Assembly: GCF_018069625.1 (NCBI RefSeq)
Contig: NZ_CP072941.1
Location: 2,604,001 to 2,668,000, forward strand
Origin: Streptomyces yatensis
GTDB taxonomy: Bacteria; Actinomycetota; Actinomycetes; Streptomycetales; Streptomycetaceae
Direction: 5' to 3'
Length of the DNA stretch: 64,000 bases
Position 1 is the first letter of the stretch. Each line of letters starts with the position of its first letter. Positions 41,843-50,775 of this stretch are shown piece after piece. The notes under the pieces are model-generated. The model made no database searches and was not told the origin of the DNA. It saw nothing but the letters and a program-made list of their open reading frames with translations. The translations under genes were made by a program, and so were the position numbers.

Positions 41843-42967
41843 CTACGCGGCGAGTTCGGCGGCGCGCGCGGCGGCGCCGTCCATGGTGTCGGCCTGGTGG
41901 ACGAGTGGATGAGCCAATTGGCCAAGGATGGCCCGGCCACGCGCGGCGTTGTTGCCGTCGAGCCGGACGACCAGCGGCTTGGTGAGGGCGACGGTGTCCA
42001 GGGCGCGCACGATGCCGTCGGCCACCGCGTCGCAGGCGGTGATGCCGCCGAAGACGTTGACCAGGACAGAGCGCACCTCGGGGTCGTCGAGGACGAGGGA
42101 CAGCCCGTCGGCCATCACCTGCGCCGAGGCGCCGCCACCGATGTCGAGGAAGTCGGCGGGGCGGGCGCCGCAGCCCGCGACGACGTCCAGGGTGGACATC
42201 ACCAGGCCCGCGCCGTTGCCGATGACACCGACCCGGCCGTCCAGTTTGACGTAGCCGAGCCCGGCGGCCGCGGCGCGGGCCTCCAGCGGGTCCCGGGCGC
42301 GGTCGCCGGAGTCGTCCCACGACGGCTGCCGGAAGCGGGCGTTGTCGTCCAGGGTGACCTTTCCGTCCAGGGCCACGATCGCGCCGTCCCGGGTCACCAC
42401 CAGCGGGTTGATCTCGACCAGGAGGGCGTCGTACGCGGTCAGGACGGTCCACAGCCGGCTGATGGTCCCGGCCGTCTCCGGCGGCAGTCCCCCGGCGGCG
42501 GCGATCTCGGCGGCCTTCGCCTCGGTCACCCCCTCGGCGGGGCCGATCGGGATCCGGGCCACCGCCTCGGGGCGGTGTGCCGCGACCTCCTCGATCTCCA
42601 TACCGCCCTCGGCGGAGGCGATGGCCAGGAAGCGGCCCGCGGCCCGGTCCAGGGTGAAGCCGAGGTACATCTCCCGTGCCACCTCGACGGGTTCGGCGAC
42701 CATCACCCGGTGGACGGTGTGGCCCTTGATGTCCATGCCGAGGATCCGGCGTGCGGTCCGCTCGGCCGCCGCCGGGTCGTCGGCGAGTTTCACCCCGCCC
42801 GCCTTGCCCCGGCCGCCGGTCTTCACCTGGGCCTTGACGACGACGCGGCCGCCGAGCCGCTCGGCGGCGGCGCGGGCGTCTTCGGCCGTGGCCACGACCT
42901 CGGCTCGCGGCACCAACACGCCGTTTTCTCGGAGGAGTTCCCGTGCCTGGTGTTCGTACAGGTCCAT
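41843..42967 (-). CDS. sucC: Succinyl-CoA ligase beta-type subunit (oxalate-cluster paralogue)
   Basis: This 374-residue beta subunit begins [20 protein letters not shown], the ATP-grasp opening of SucC. It has [19 protein letters not shown] for nucleotide binding, [12 protein letters not shown] for metal binding, and the CoA-ligase domain with [13 protein letters not shown] and [17 protein letters not shown]. It pairs with the SucD-like subunit 12 bases downstream. AGGGAG lies just upstream of ATG 42967. The pair is divergent from the oxalyl-CoA decarboxylase gene, sharing a 190-bp region with a clear dyad, so both arms are probably co-regulated. MtkA (malate-CoA ligase) cannot be excluded by eye. 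Confidence 0.9.
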   Translation of the reverse strand: MDLYEHQARELLRENGVLVPRAEVVATAEDARAAAERLGGRVVVKAQVKTGGRGKAGGVKLADDPAAAERTARRILGMDIKGHTVHRVMVAEPVEVAREMYLGFTLDRAAGRFLAIASAEGGMEIEEVAAHRPEAVARIPIGPAEGVTEAKAAEIAAAGGLPPETAGTISRLWTVLTAYDALLVEINPLVVTRDGAIVALDGKVTLDDNARFRQPSWDDSGDRARDPLEARAAAAGLGYVKLDGRVGVIGNGAGLVMSTLDVVAGCGARPADFLDIGGGASAQVMADGLSLVLDDPEVRSVLVNVFGGITACDAVADGIVRALDTVALTKPLVVRLDGNNAARGRAILGQLAHPLVHQADTMDGAAARAAELAA

Positions 42968-43073
42968 TGCCCGCTCCCTGATGACCGGTCAACAGCGCTT
43001 GAACCAGCGCTGGATCGAACGAGTGGCGCACGCCCCCTGGACATCGCTCGGCCGATGGTGGGATAACAAAGTT

Positions 43074-43098
43074 CATACAGGATAACGTCGACTGTATG
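43074..43098. promoter_or_regulatory. Inverted repeat in the divergent oxalate-cluster promoter
   Basis: CATACAG-(11 bp)-CTGTATG is a perfect 7-bp inverted repeat, extended by flanking TT/AA, midway between sucC and the decarboxylase start. It is the best operator candidate for coordinated control of both arms. The T-G-T-A-T flavour is seen for GntR-type repressors; no regulator gene is adjacent. Confidence 0.55.
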
Positions 43099-43157
43099 CA
43101 ATCCAGCGATCCATCTGCGAGGCACGCACCGACCCCTACGAAGGGACGCGATTCGCC

Positions 43158-44840
43158 ATGCCCGACGACAGCCAGGACGTCATCTCCGGCGGGCACTTGG
43201 TCGCCAAAGCACTCAAGGCAGAGGGCGTGGAGGTCATCTATACCCTCTGCGGCGGCCACATCATCGACATCTACGACGGCTGCGTCGACGAGGGCATCGA
43301 TGTCATCGACGTACGCCATGAACAGGTCGCCGCCCACGCCGCCGACGGCTACGCCCGGATCACCGGCAAGCCCGGCTGCGCCGTCGTCACCGCCGGTCCC
43401 GGCACCACCGACGCGGTCACCGGCGTCGCCAACGCCTTCCGCGCCGAGTCACCCATGCTGCTCATCGGCGGCCAGGGCGCCCACAACCAGCACAAGATGG
43501 GATCCCTGCAGGACCTTCCGCACGTCGACATGATGGCGCCGATCACCAAGTTCGCCGCCACCGTCCCGGACACCGCCCGCGCCGCCGACATGGTCTCCAT
43601 GGCCTTCCGCGAGTGCTTCCACGGCGCCCCCGGGCCCTCCTTCCTGGAGATCCCGCGCGATGTGCTGGACGCCAAGGTGCCGGTGGAGGCGGCCCGCGTC
43701 CCGCAGGCCGGACACTACCGCGCCTCCACCCGCAGCGCCGGCGACCCCGAGTCCGTCCAGAAGCTGGCCGATCTGCTGGTCCAGGCGGAGAAGCCCGCGA
43801 TCCTGCTGGGCAGTCAGGTGTGGACCACCCGCGCCACCGACTCGGCCATCGATCTGGTGCGTACGCTCAATGTGCCCGCGTATATGAACGGCGCGGGGCG
43901 CGGCACACTGCCGCCCGGCGATCCGCACCACTTCCAGCTCTCCCGCCGCTACGCGTTCTCCAACGCCGATCTCATCGTCATCGTCGGCACGCCCTTCGAC
44001 TTCCGGATGGGCTACGGCAAGCGGCTCTCCCCCGATGCCACCGTGGTCCAGATCGACCTCGACTACCGCACGGTCGGCAAGAACCGGGACATCGACCTCG
44101 GCATCGTGGGCGACGCCGGGCTGGTGCTCTCGGCCGTCACCCAGGCCGCCTCGGGCCGCATCAATGGCGGGGCGGGCAAGCGCAAGGAGTGGCTGGACGA
44201 GCTGCGCGCCGCCGAGCAGAAGGCGATCGAGAAGCGGCTGCCCAGCCTCCGCTCCGACGCCTCCCCCATCCACCCGTACCGCCTGGTCAGCGAGATCAAC
44301 GACTTCCTCACCGAGGACTCGATCTACATCGGCGACGGCGGCGACATCGTCACCTTCTCCGGTCAGGTCGTCCAGCCCAAGTCGCCCGGCCACTGGATGG
44401 ACCCGGGGCCGCTGGGGACGCTCGGCGTCGGTGTGCCGTTCGTGATGGCCGCCAAGCAGGCCCGCCCCGACAAGGAGGTGGTGGCGCTCTTCGGCGACGG
44501 CGCGTTCTCCCTGACCGGCTGGGACTTCGAGACGCTGGTCCGCTTCGACCTGCCGTTCGTCGGCATCGTCGGCAACAACTCCTCGATGAACCAGATCCGT
44601 TACGGCCAGAAGGCCAAGTACGGCGAGGAGCGGGAGCGGATCGGCAACACCCTCGGCGATGTGCCCTACGACCAGTTCGCGCGGATGCTCGGCGGCCACG
44701 GCGAGGAGGTCCGCGACCCGGCGGACATCGGCCCGGCGCTGCGGCGCGCCCGGGAGTCCGGCAAGCCGTCGCTGATCAACGTCTGGGTGGACCCGGACGC
44801 GTACGCCCCCGGAACCATGAACCAGACCATGTACAAGTAG
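43158..44840 (+). CDS. Thiamine-diphosphate decarboxylase, oxalyl-CoA decarboxylase-like
   Basis: This 560-residue ThDP enzyme of the acetolactate-synthase superfamily has an N-terminal PYR domain with the activating Glu in VIDVRHEQVAAHAADGYAR, a central domain, and a C-terminal PP domain with GDGAFSLTGWDFETLVRFDL, the metal/ThDP motif. The likely reaction is oxalyl-CoA to formyl-CoA plus CO2, inferred from the adjacent Frc-like transferase, acyl-CoA synthetase and OxlT-like antiporter. By sequence alone 2-hydroxyacyl-CoA lyase or another ALS-like enzyme is possible, since the N-terminus differs from the Oxalobacter/E. coli Oxc type. GAAGGGA lies 11 bases before ATG 43158. It starts a four-gene operon. 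Confidence 0.85.
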   Translation: MPDDSQDVISGGHLVAKALKAEGVEVIYTLCGGHIIDIYDGCVDEGIDVIDVRHEQVAAHAADGYARITGKPGCAVVTAGPGTTDAVTGVANAFRAESPMLLIGGQGAHNQHKMGSLQDLPHVDMMAPITKFAATVPDTARAADMVSMAFRECFHGAPGPSFLEIPRDVLDAKVPVEAARVPQAGHYRASTRSAGDPESVQKLADLLVQAEKPAILLGSQVWTTRATDSAIDLVRTLNVPAYMNGAGRGTLPPGDPHHFQLSRRYAFSNADLIVIVGTPFDFRMGYGKRLSPDATVVQIDLDYRTVGKNRDIDLGIVGDAGLVLSAVTQAASGRINGGAGKRKEWLDELRAAEQKAIEKRLPSLRSDASPIHPYRLVSEINDFLTEDSIYIGDGGDIVTFSGQVVQPKSPGHWMDPGPLGTLGVGVPFVMAAKQARPDKEVVALFGDGAFSLTGWDFETLVRFDLPFVGIVGNNSSMNQIRYGQKAKYGEERERIGNTLGDVPYDQFARMLGGHGEEVRDPADIGPALRRARESGKPSLINVWVDPDAYAPGTMNQTMYK

Positions 44841-44852
44841 GGAGCCGCCACC

Positions 44853-46100
44853 ATGTCCCAGGCTGCCCAGGCCAATCAAGCTCTGACGGGCATCCGCGTC
44901 CTCGACATGACGCATGTGCAGTCCGGTCCCTCCGCCACCCAGCTGCTCGCCTGGCTCGGCGCGGACGTGATCAAGCTGGAGAACACCACCGGGGACATCA
45001 CCCGCAAGCAGTTGCGGGACCTCCCCGACGTGGACTCGCTCTACTTCACGATGCTCAACTGCAACAAGCGGAGCATCACCCTCAACACCAAGTCCGAGCG
45101 CGGCAAGGAGATCCTGACCGAGCTGATCCGCCGCAGCGATGTGCTGGTGGAGAACTTCGGCCCGGGCGCCGTGGACCGCATGGGGTTCTCCTGGGAGCGC
45201 ATCCAGGAGATCAATCCGCGGCTGGTCTACGCCTCGATCAAGGGGTTCGGCGAGGGCCCGTACACCAAGTTCAAGGCGTACGAGGTGGTCGCGCAGGCCA
45301 TGGGCGGGTCGATGTCCACGACCGGCTTCGAGGACGGCCCGCCGCTGGCGACCGGCGCCCAGATCGGCGACTCCGGCACCGGGGTGCACTGTGTGGCGGG
45401 CATCCTCGCCGCGCTCTACCAGCGCACCCACACCGGGCGCGGCCAGCGGGTCAATGTGGCGATGCAGCACGCGGTGCTCAACCTGTGCCGGGTCAAGCTG
45501 CGCGACCAGCAGCGGCTGACGCACGGTCCGCTCGCCGAGTACCCGAATGAGGACTTCGGCGACGAGGTGCCGCGCAGTGGCAACGCCAGCGGTGGCGGCC
45601 AGCCGGGCTGGGCGGTCAAATGCGCGCCCGGTGGGCCCAACGACTACGTGTACGTCATCGTGCAGCCGGTCGGCTGGGAGCCCATCACCCGGCTCATCGG
45701 CCGCCCCGAGCTGGCCGAGGACCCGGAGTGGGCCTCGCCGGAGTCGCGGCTGCCGAAGCTGGCCAAGATGTTCCAGCTGATCGAGGAGTGGTCGAGCACC
45801 CTGCCCAAGTGGGAGGTGCTGGAGCAGCTCACGGCCCACAACATCCCGTGCGGGCCGATCCTGTCCACCAAGGAGATCGTCGAGGACGCGTCGCTCGCGG
45901 CCAACGAGATGATCGTCGAGGTCGACCACCCCGAGCGCGGCTCGTTCACCACCGTCGGTTCCCCGCTGAAGCTCTCCGACTCCCCGGTCCAGGTCGAGCG
46001 CTCCCCGCTGCTGGGTGAGCACAACGAAGAGGTGTACGTCGGGGAGCTGGGACTCGGCGACGAGGAAGTGCGGCTGCTCAAGACGAACGGAGTGATCTGA
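44853..46100 (+). CDS. frc: Class III CoA-transferase, formyl-CoA:oxalate CoA-transferase-like
   Basis: This 415-residue CaiB/BaiF-type CoA-transferase opens with [20 protein letters not shown] and ADVIKLE. The catalytic Asp is in [13 protein letters not shown] glycine-rich [12 protein letters not shown] loop follows, resembling the flexible loop of Frc. It would transfer CoA from formyl-CoA or succinyl-CoA to oxalate, giving the substrate of the preceding decarboxylase. It lies 12 bases downstream of the decarboxylase and two bases before the next gene, so the three are co-translated. The residues are typical of Frc, but the substrate is inferred from context. Confidence 0.87.
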   Translation: MSQAAQANQALTGIRVLDMTHVQSGPSATQLLAWLGADVIKLENTTGDITRKQLRDLPDVDSLYFTMLNCNKRSITLNTKSERGKEILTELIRRSDVLVENFGPGAVDRMGFSWERIQEINPRLVYASIKGFGEGPYTKFKAYEVVAQAMGGSMSTTGFEDGPPLATGAQIGDSGTGVHCVAGILAALYQRTHTGRGQRVNVAMQHAVLNLCRVKLRDQQRLTHGPLAEYPNEDFGDEVPRSGNASGGGQPGWAVKCAPGGPNDYVYVIVQPVGWEPITRLIGRPELAEDPEWASPESRLPKLAKMFQLIEEWSSTLPKWEVLEQLTAHNIPCGPILSTKEIVEDASLAANEMIVEVDHPERGSFTTVGSPLKLSDSPVQVERSPLLGEHNEEVYVGELGLGDEEVRLLKTNGVI

Positions 46101-46102
46101 CG

Positions 46103-48238
46103 GTGACGTATGACAACGATGCCGTGCGCGCGGTGCTGGACGCCGCCCGCGCCGAGGGGCGCACGGCGCTGACCGCTCCCGAAGGGAAGCGGATCACCGA
46201 TGCCTATGGCATCCCGACCCCGGCCGAGGGGCTGGCGGAGACCGTCGACGAGGCGGTGTCGCTGGCCGACCGGATCGGCTTCCCGGTCGTCCTGAAGATC
46301 GTGTCCCCGGACATCCTGCACAAGACCGACGCGGGCGGGGTCCGGGTGGGGCTGGGCTCCTGCGCCGAGGTGCGGGGCGCGTTCACCGCGATCGTCGACA
46401 ACGCCCGCTCCTACGACCCGAAGGCCCGGATCCAGGGCGTCCAGGTGCAGCAGATGATCCCGGACGGCGGGCAGGAGGTCATCGTCGGCGCGGTCACCGA
46501 TCCCACCTTCGGCAAGGTCGTGGCGTTCGGCCTCGGCGGGGTGCTGGTGGAGGTGCTGGGGGACATCACCTTCCGGCTGGCCCCGGCGACCGAGGACGAC
46601 GCGCTGTCGATGCTGGACGGGATCCGCGCCGCCGAGGTGCTGCGCGGGGTGCGCGGCGGACCGGCGGTGGACCGCGTGGCGCTCGCCGATCTGATCGTGC
46701 GGGTCTCCCGGCTGGTGGCGGACTTCCCGGAGATCACGGAGGTCGACCTCAACCCGGTGTTCGCCACCGCGAGCGGGGTGCTCGCCGCCGATGTGCGGCT
46801 GCTGATCGGGGACCCCGCCCCGCAGGAGCGCCGCCGCTACTCGCGCGAGGAGATCCTGGGCGCGATGCGCCGGCTGATGCAGCCGCGCTCGGTGGCGGTA
46901 GTGGGCGCCTCCAACGAGCAGGGCAAGATCGGCAATTCGGTGATGCGCAACCTCATCGACGGCGGCTTCCCCGGGGAGATCCACCCGGTGAACCCCAAGG
47001 CCGACGACATCCTGGGCCGCAAGGCGTACAAGAGCGTCACGGACGTCCCCGGCGAGGTGGATGTGGCGGTCTTCGCGATCCCCGCGAAGTTCGTGCCCGC
47101 CGCGCTGGAGGAGGTCGGCCGCAAGGGCATCCCGAACGCCGTGCTGATCCCGTCCGGGTTCGCCGAGACCGGCGAACACGAGCTGCAGCGGCGGATCGTG
47201 GAGATCGCCGAGGAGCACGGGGTACGGGTGCTGGGGCCCAACATCTACGGCTACTACTCCACCTGGCAGGACCTGTGCGCCACCTTCTGCACCCCGTACG
47301 ACGTCAAGGGGCCGGTGGCGCTCACCTCGCAGTCCGGTGGCATCGGGATGGCGATCCTCGGCTTCGCCCGGACGACCAGGACCGGTGTCTCGGCGATCGT
47401 CGGGCTCGGCAACAAGTCCGATGTGGACGAGGACGATCTGCTCACCTGGTTCGGTGAGGACGACCGCACCCAGTGCATCGCCATGCATCTGGAGGACCTC
47501 AAGGACGGCCGGGCCTTCGTGGAGGCGGCGCGGGCCACGGTGCCCCGGAAGCCCGTGGTGGTGCTCAAGGCGGGCCGTACGGCGGCGGGCGCCAAGGCGG
47601 CCGGCTCCCACACCGGCGCGCTGGCCGGGGACGACGCGGTCTACGACGACATCCTGCGGCAGGCAGGGGTGATCCGGGCGCCGGGGCTGAACGAAATGCT
47701 GGAGTACGCGCGGGCGCTGCCCGTGCTGCCCACGCCGCAGGGCGACAACGTCGTCATCATCACCGGCGCCGGGGGCTCGGGGGTGCTGCTGTCGGACGCG
47801 ATCGTCGACAACGGGCTGTCGCTGATGGAGATCCCGGACGATCTGGACGCCGCGTTCCGCCGCTTCATCCCGCCGTTCGGCGCGGCCGGGAACCCGGTGG
47901 ACATCACCGGCGGCGAACCGCCGTCCACCTACGAGGCGACCATCCGGCTGGGCCTGGAGGATCCGCGGATCCACTCACTGGTCCTGGGCTACTGGCACAC
48001 CATCGTCACCCCGCCGATGGTGTTCGCCGAGCTGACCGCGCGGGTCGTCGAGGAGTTCCGCGCCCGGGGCATCGCCAAACCGGTGGTGGCCTCGCTCGCG
48101 GGCGACACCGAGGTCGAGGAGGCGTGCGCCTACCTCTTCGAGCGCGGGGTCGTGGCTTATCCGTACACCACCGAGAAGCCGGTGGCCGTTCTGGGCGCCA
48201 AGTACCGCTGGGCCAGGTCAGCGGGGCTGCTCACATAA
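46103..48238 (+). CDS. NDP-forming acyl-CoA synthetase, single chain
   Basis: This 711-residue acetate-CoA-ligase-family protein has fused modules in beta-then-alpha order. It has an N-terminal ATP-grasp half (ITDAYGIPTPAEG, FPVVLKIVSPDILHKTDAGG, VDLNPVFAT) and a C-terminal CoA-binding/ligase half (SVAVVGASNEQGKIGNSVMR, LTSQSGGIGMAIL, and the phosphohistidine in GSHTGALAGDDAVYDD). It forms an acyl-CoA from acid, CoA and ATP with ADP and Pi as products, or runs in reverse to make ATP. In this operon formyl-, oxalyl- or acetyl-CoA are plausible substrates. The GTG at 46103 begins two bases after the CoA-transferase stop. A second NDP-forming ligase beside SucC/SucD is a notable redundancy. Confidence 0.9.
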   Translation: MTYDNDAVRAVLDAARAEGRTALTAPEGKRITDAYGIPTPAEGLAETVDEAVSLADRIGFPVVLKIVSPDILHKTDAGGVRVGLGSCAEVRGAFTAIVDNARSYDPKARIQGVQVQQMIPDGGQEVIVGAVTDPTFGKVVAFGLGGVLVEVLGDITFRLAPATEDDALSMLDGIRAAEVLRGVRGGPAVDRVALADLIVRVSRLVADFPEITEVDLNPVFATASGVLAADVRLLIGDPAPQERRRYSREEILGAMRRLMQPRSVAVVGASNEQGKIGNSVMRNLIDGGFPGEIHPVNPKADDILGRKAYKSVTDVPGEVDVAVFAIPAKFVPAALEEVGRKGIPNAVLIPSGFAETGEHELQRRIVEIAEEHGVRVLGPNIYGYYSTWQDLCATFCTPYDVKGPVALTSQSGGIGMAILGFARTTRTGVSAIVGLGNKSDVDEDDLLTWFGEDDRTQCIAMHLEDLKDGRAFVEAARATVPRKPVVVLKAGRTAAGAKAAGSHTGALAGDDAVYDDILRQAGVIRAPGLNEMLEYARALPVLPTPQGDNVVIITGAGGSGVLLSDAIVDNGLSLMEIPDDLDAAFRRFIPPFGAAGNPVDITGGEPPSTYEATIRLGLEDPRIHSLVLGYWHTIVTPPMVFAELTARVVEEFRARGIAKPVVASLAGDTEVEEACAYLFERGVVAYPYTTEKPVAVLGAKYRWARSAGLLT

Positions 48239-48314
48239 GCCACCACGTTTCCCGGAGCACGAAGAGTTTGGACAGGGGGCGCTGGCCGGGTTCCTTCGAA
48301 GCCAAGGGGACGAC

Positions 48315-49706
48315 ATGAGCACTGCAGAACGACCGGAGGGGGCCCTCCCCTTCCGTGAAGTGCAGGACAGCAAGGGACGCACGTATCGCATCGGCGAGAC
48401 GGACCGCGACATCCTGGGCCACAGCCGCAAACTGATGGTCTATCTGCCGTGGATCGCCATGATGGCCATCAGCGTGTCCGAGTACGCGTACGGCTCGGCC
48501 GAGGACACGCTCTCGGAGGCGCACGGCTGGACCCAGAGCAACACCTTCTGGATCCTGAGCGTCTGGGTGTTCTTCCAGGCCGGGATCGCCTTCCCGGCCG
48601 GGTGGCTGCGGGAGAAGGGCATCCTGACCGCCCGCGCGGCGATGTTCCTGGGGTCGGGGCTGTGTCTGATCGGGTTCGTGGCCCTCGCCCACCTGGACAA
48701 CGTTTTCGCCGCCATCGTCGGATTCGGCGTCATCGGCGGGCTCGGCTCCGGATTCATCTACGCCACCTGCATCAATATGGTGGGCAAGTGGTTCCCGGAG
48801 CGGCGCGGGGCGAAGACGGGGTTCGTCAACGGCGGGTTCGCCTACGGCGCGCTGCCGTTCATCTTCATCTTCAACTACTGGTTCGACACGGGTAACTTCG
48901 ACGAGGTCCTGGACCTCATCGGGGTCTATGTGCTGATCGCCGTGGCGATCTGCGCCTGGTTCTTCAAGGACCCGCCGAAGAACTGGTGGCCCGCCGACAT
49001 CGACCCGCTGAGCTACAGCGGCAACGCCAAGAGCGCGGCGAGTCTGGCGAAGAACCCGCCGGCGGCGCGGCAGTACACGCCCAAGGAGGCCATCAGGACC
49101 GGGATGCTGCCGCTGATGTGGGTGTCCCTGGTGCTCACCGCCGGGGTGTCCATCTTCGGCATCTCCTTCCAGGTCGACTACGCCAAGGAGGTGGGCTTCG
49201 GCCCGCTGGTGGCCGCCTCGTCCATGGGCATCATGTCCGTCATCAACGGTGTCGGACGCGGGGTGGTCGGCTGGCTCTCGGACCTGTGGGGGCGCAAGAC
49301 GACCCTGGTGTTCGTCATCGTGGTGCTGGGCCTCGCCCAGTTCGGGGTGATCTGGGCCGGCAACATCCACAACGAGGTGCTGTTCCTCTTCTTCGCCTTC
49401 CTCTCCGGATTCGGCGGCGGCGCCTTCTACCCGATGTTCGCGGCGCTGACCCCGGACTACTTCGGGGAGAACTACAACGCCACCAACTACGGCCTGGTGT
49501 ACAGCGGAAAGCTGATCAGCGGGCTGTTCGGCGGCGGCCTGGGCTCGATGGTGGTCGACTCCTGGGGCTACGACGGCGCGTACGCGCTGGCCGGGGGCAT
49601 CTCCATGCTGGCGGCCGCGGTGGCCCTGCTGCTGCGGCAACCGGGTCGGCCACGGGTCCGGGGCATCGCCCCGAACCCGCAGCCGATCAGCCGCGAGGCC
49701 GTCTAG
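48315..49706 (+). CDS. OFA-family MFS transporter, OxlT-like oxalate/formate antiporter
   Basis: This 463-residue major facilitator protein has about twelve helices. Helix pairs run from LMVYLPWIAMMAISVSEYAY through the GLGSGFIYATCINMVGKWFPERRG signature (loop between TM4 and TM5, split here) to GFGGGAFYPMFAALTPDYFG in the second half. The WFPERRG and PDYFG words are typical of the OFA group that exchanges oxalate for formate or imports monocarboxylates. It closes the decarboxylase/CoA-transferase/ligase operon after a 76-base gap, consistent with oxalate uptake coupled to formate export. It converges on the following operon with only 22 bases between stops. Confidence 0.9.
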   Translation: MSTAERPEGALPFREVQDSKGRTYRIGETDRDILGHSRKLMVYLPWIAMMAISVSEYAYGSAEDTLSEAHGWTQSNTFWILSVWVFFQAGIAFPAGWLREKGILTARAAMFLGSGLCLIGFVALAHLDNVFAAIVGFGVIGGLGSGFIYATCINMVGKWFPERRGAKTGFVNGGFAYGALPFIFIFNYWFDTGNFDEVLDLIGVYVLIAVAICAWFFKDPPKNWWPADIDPLSYSGNAKSAASLAKNPPAARQYTPKEAIRTGMLPLMWVSLVLTAGVSIFGISFQVDYAKEVGFGPLVAASSMGIMSVINGVGRGVVGWLSDLWGRKTTLVFVIVVLGLAQFGVIWAGNIHNEVLFLFFAFLSGFGGGAFYPMFAALTPDYFGENYNATNYGLVYSGKLISGLFGGGLGSMVVDSWGYDGAYALAGGISMLAAAVALLLRQPGRPRVRGIAPNPQPISREAV

Positions 49707-49728
49707 CTCCGCCCCGCAGGGCCCTCGC

Positions 49729-50775
49729 TCAGCCCCGTCCGCCGCACCGCAGTGACCGCAGATAGCGGGCGGAGCGGCGGGCGGTGGTGAGCGAATCGGC
49801 GGGCTGGTCGTGCTCCACCATCCAGTGGTGGTCACGGCGGCCGCCATGGGTCCTGCCGACCGCGGTCAGGAAGCGGCGGTAGTCGATGTCACCGTCACCG
49901 ACGTCCACCATCCGGTAGCCGTCGGTGGCGGTTTCGTCGTGTTCCCCGTCCTTGACGTGGAAGAGCGGATAGCGGTGCGGGGCGCGCAGGACGTAGTCGA
50001 GCGGCTCGAAGGGCGCCGGGGAGCCGTCCACCTTCTTGCCGAAGCGGTACTGGCCCACGTACGCCCAGTAGATGTCCATCTCCAGATGGACCAGCTCGGG
50101 GTCGGTCTCGGCGAGCAGCACGTCGTAGAGGCGGACGTCCGGCCGGTCGGTGGCGAAGGAGAACTCCTCGGCGTGGTTGTGCTGGTAGAACTTCATCCCG
50201 CGCGCCTTGGCCGCCGCGCCGTAGGTGTTGAACTCCTCCGCACAGCGCTTCCAGCCGTCGACCGTGGAGCCGTAGCGCCAGGGCCCGGAGGCGGTGCCCA
50301 CATGCGGCAGGCCCAGCGCCTCGGCGTCGTCCAGCACCTGGGTGAGGTTGGTGGCGAAGGTGTACGCCTTCGGGTCGTCGGAGTAGTAGCCGACGTGGCT
50401 GCCGATACCGCGCAGCCCGTGGTCCCGCATCAGCCGCTTGAGCTGCCCCAGGGTGATGTCGCCGGTGCCCTGGGTGTATCCGGCGAACTCCACCTGGTCG
50501 TAGCCGTACCGGGCCAGCTCCTTGAAGACCTGGGCGAAGCCGATGGACTGCACCTGGTCGCGGAGGGTGTAGAGCTGGATGCCGAGGTGGCCGCGGGGCA
50601 CCAGCGGGCCGCCCCGGCCCTGCTGGGCCGAGGTGTCGCTCCGGGTGCCGGTCTGGGCGGCGGTGGCGGTGGCGGTGCCGACCAGGGTGGCGGCCGTGGC
50701 GCCCGCGGCGACGCCGAGGAATCTGCGGCGGCGGAGTGTCTCGGCGAGTTCGGGGTGTTCCTGAGCCCTCTTCAC
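49729..50775 (-). CDS. Tat-exported sugar phosphate isomerase/epimerase-like TIM barrel
   Basis: This 348-residue protein has a twin-arginine leader (RRRRFLGVAAGATAATLVGT, about residues 15-34) followed by an AP-endonuclease-2/xylose-isomerase-like barrel. LGIQLYTLRDQVQ opens it, and the metal ligands sit in FYQHNHAEEF, HLEMDIYWAYVG and FHVKDGEHDE. A Tat leader on this family implies a metalloenzyme acting outside the membrane on a free sugar, polyol or keto-sugar rather than a phosphate. Its ATG overlaps the stop of the preceding phosphodiesterase by four bases, making it the last gene of the ebo-type operon. The substrate is unknown. Confidence 0.88.
   Translation of the reverse strand: MKRAQEHPELAETLRRRRFLGVAAGATAATLVGTATATAAQTGTRSDTSAQQGRGGPLVPRGHLGIQLYTLRDQVQSIGFAQVFKELARYGYDQVEFAGYTQGTGDITLGQLKRLMRDHGLRGIGSHVGYYSDDPKAYTFATNLTQVLDDAEALGLPHVGTASGPWRYGSTVDGWKRCAEEFNTYGAAAKARGMKFYQHNHAEEFSFATDRPDVRLYDVLLAETDPELVHLEMDIYWAYVGQYRFGKKVDGSPAPFEPLDYVLRAPHRYPLFHVKDGEHDETATDGYRMVDVGDGDIDYRRFLTAVGRTHGGRRDHHWMVEHDQPADSLTTARRSARYLRSLRCGGRG

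Noticed and set aside
40925..42967. Assigning SucC/SucD to the core TCA cycle
   Set aside because: Their position in a divergent oxalate-type module points to a dedicated paralogue; core copies are expected elsewhere.
43449..47974. Two long minus-strand frames opposite the decarboxylase, CoA-transferase and synthetase genes
   Set aside because: Mirror frames of high-GC codons; no family resemblance, no RBS.
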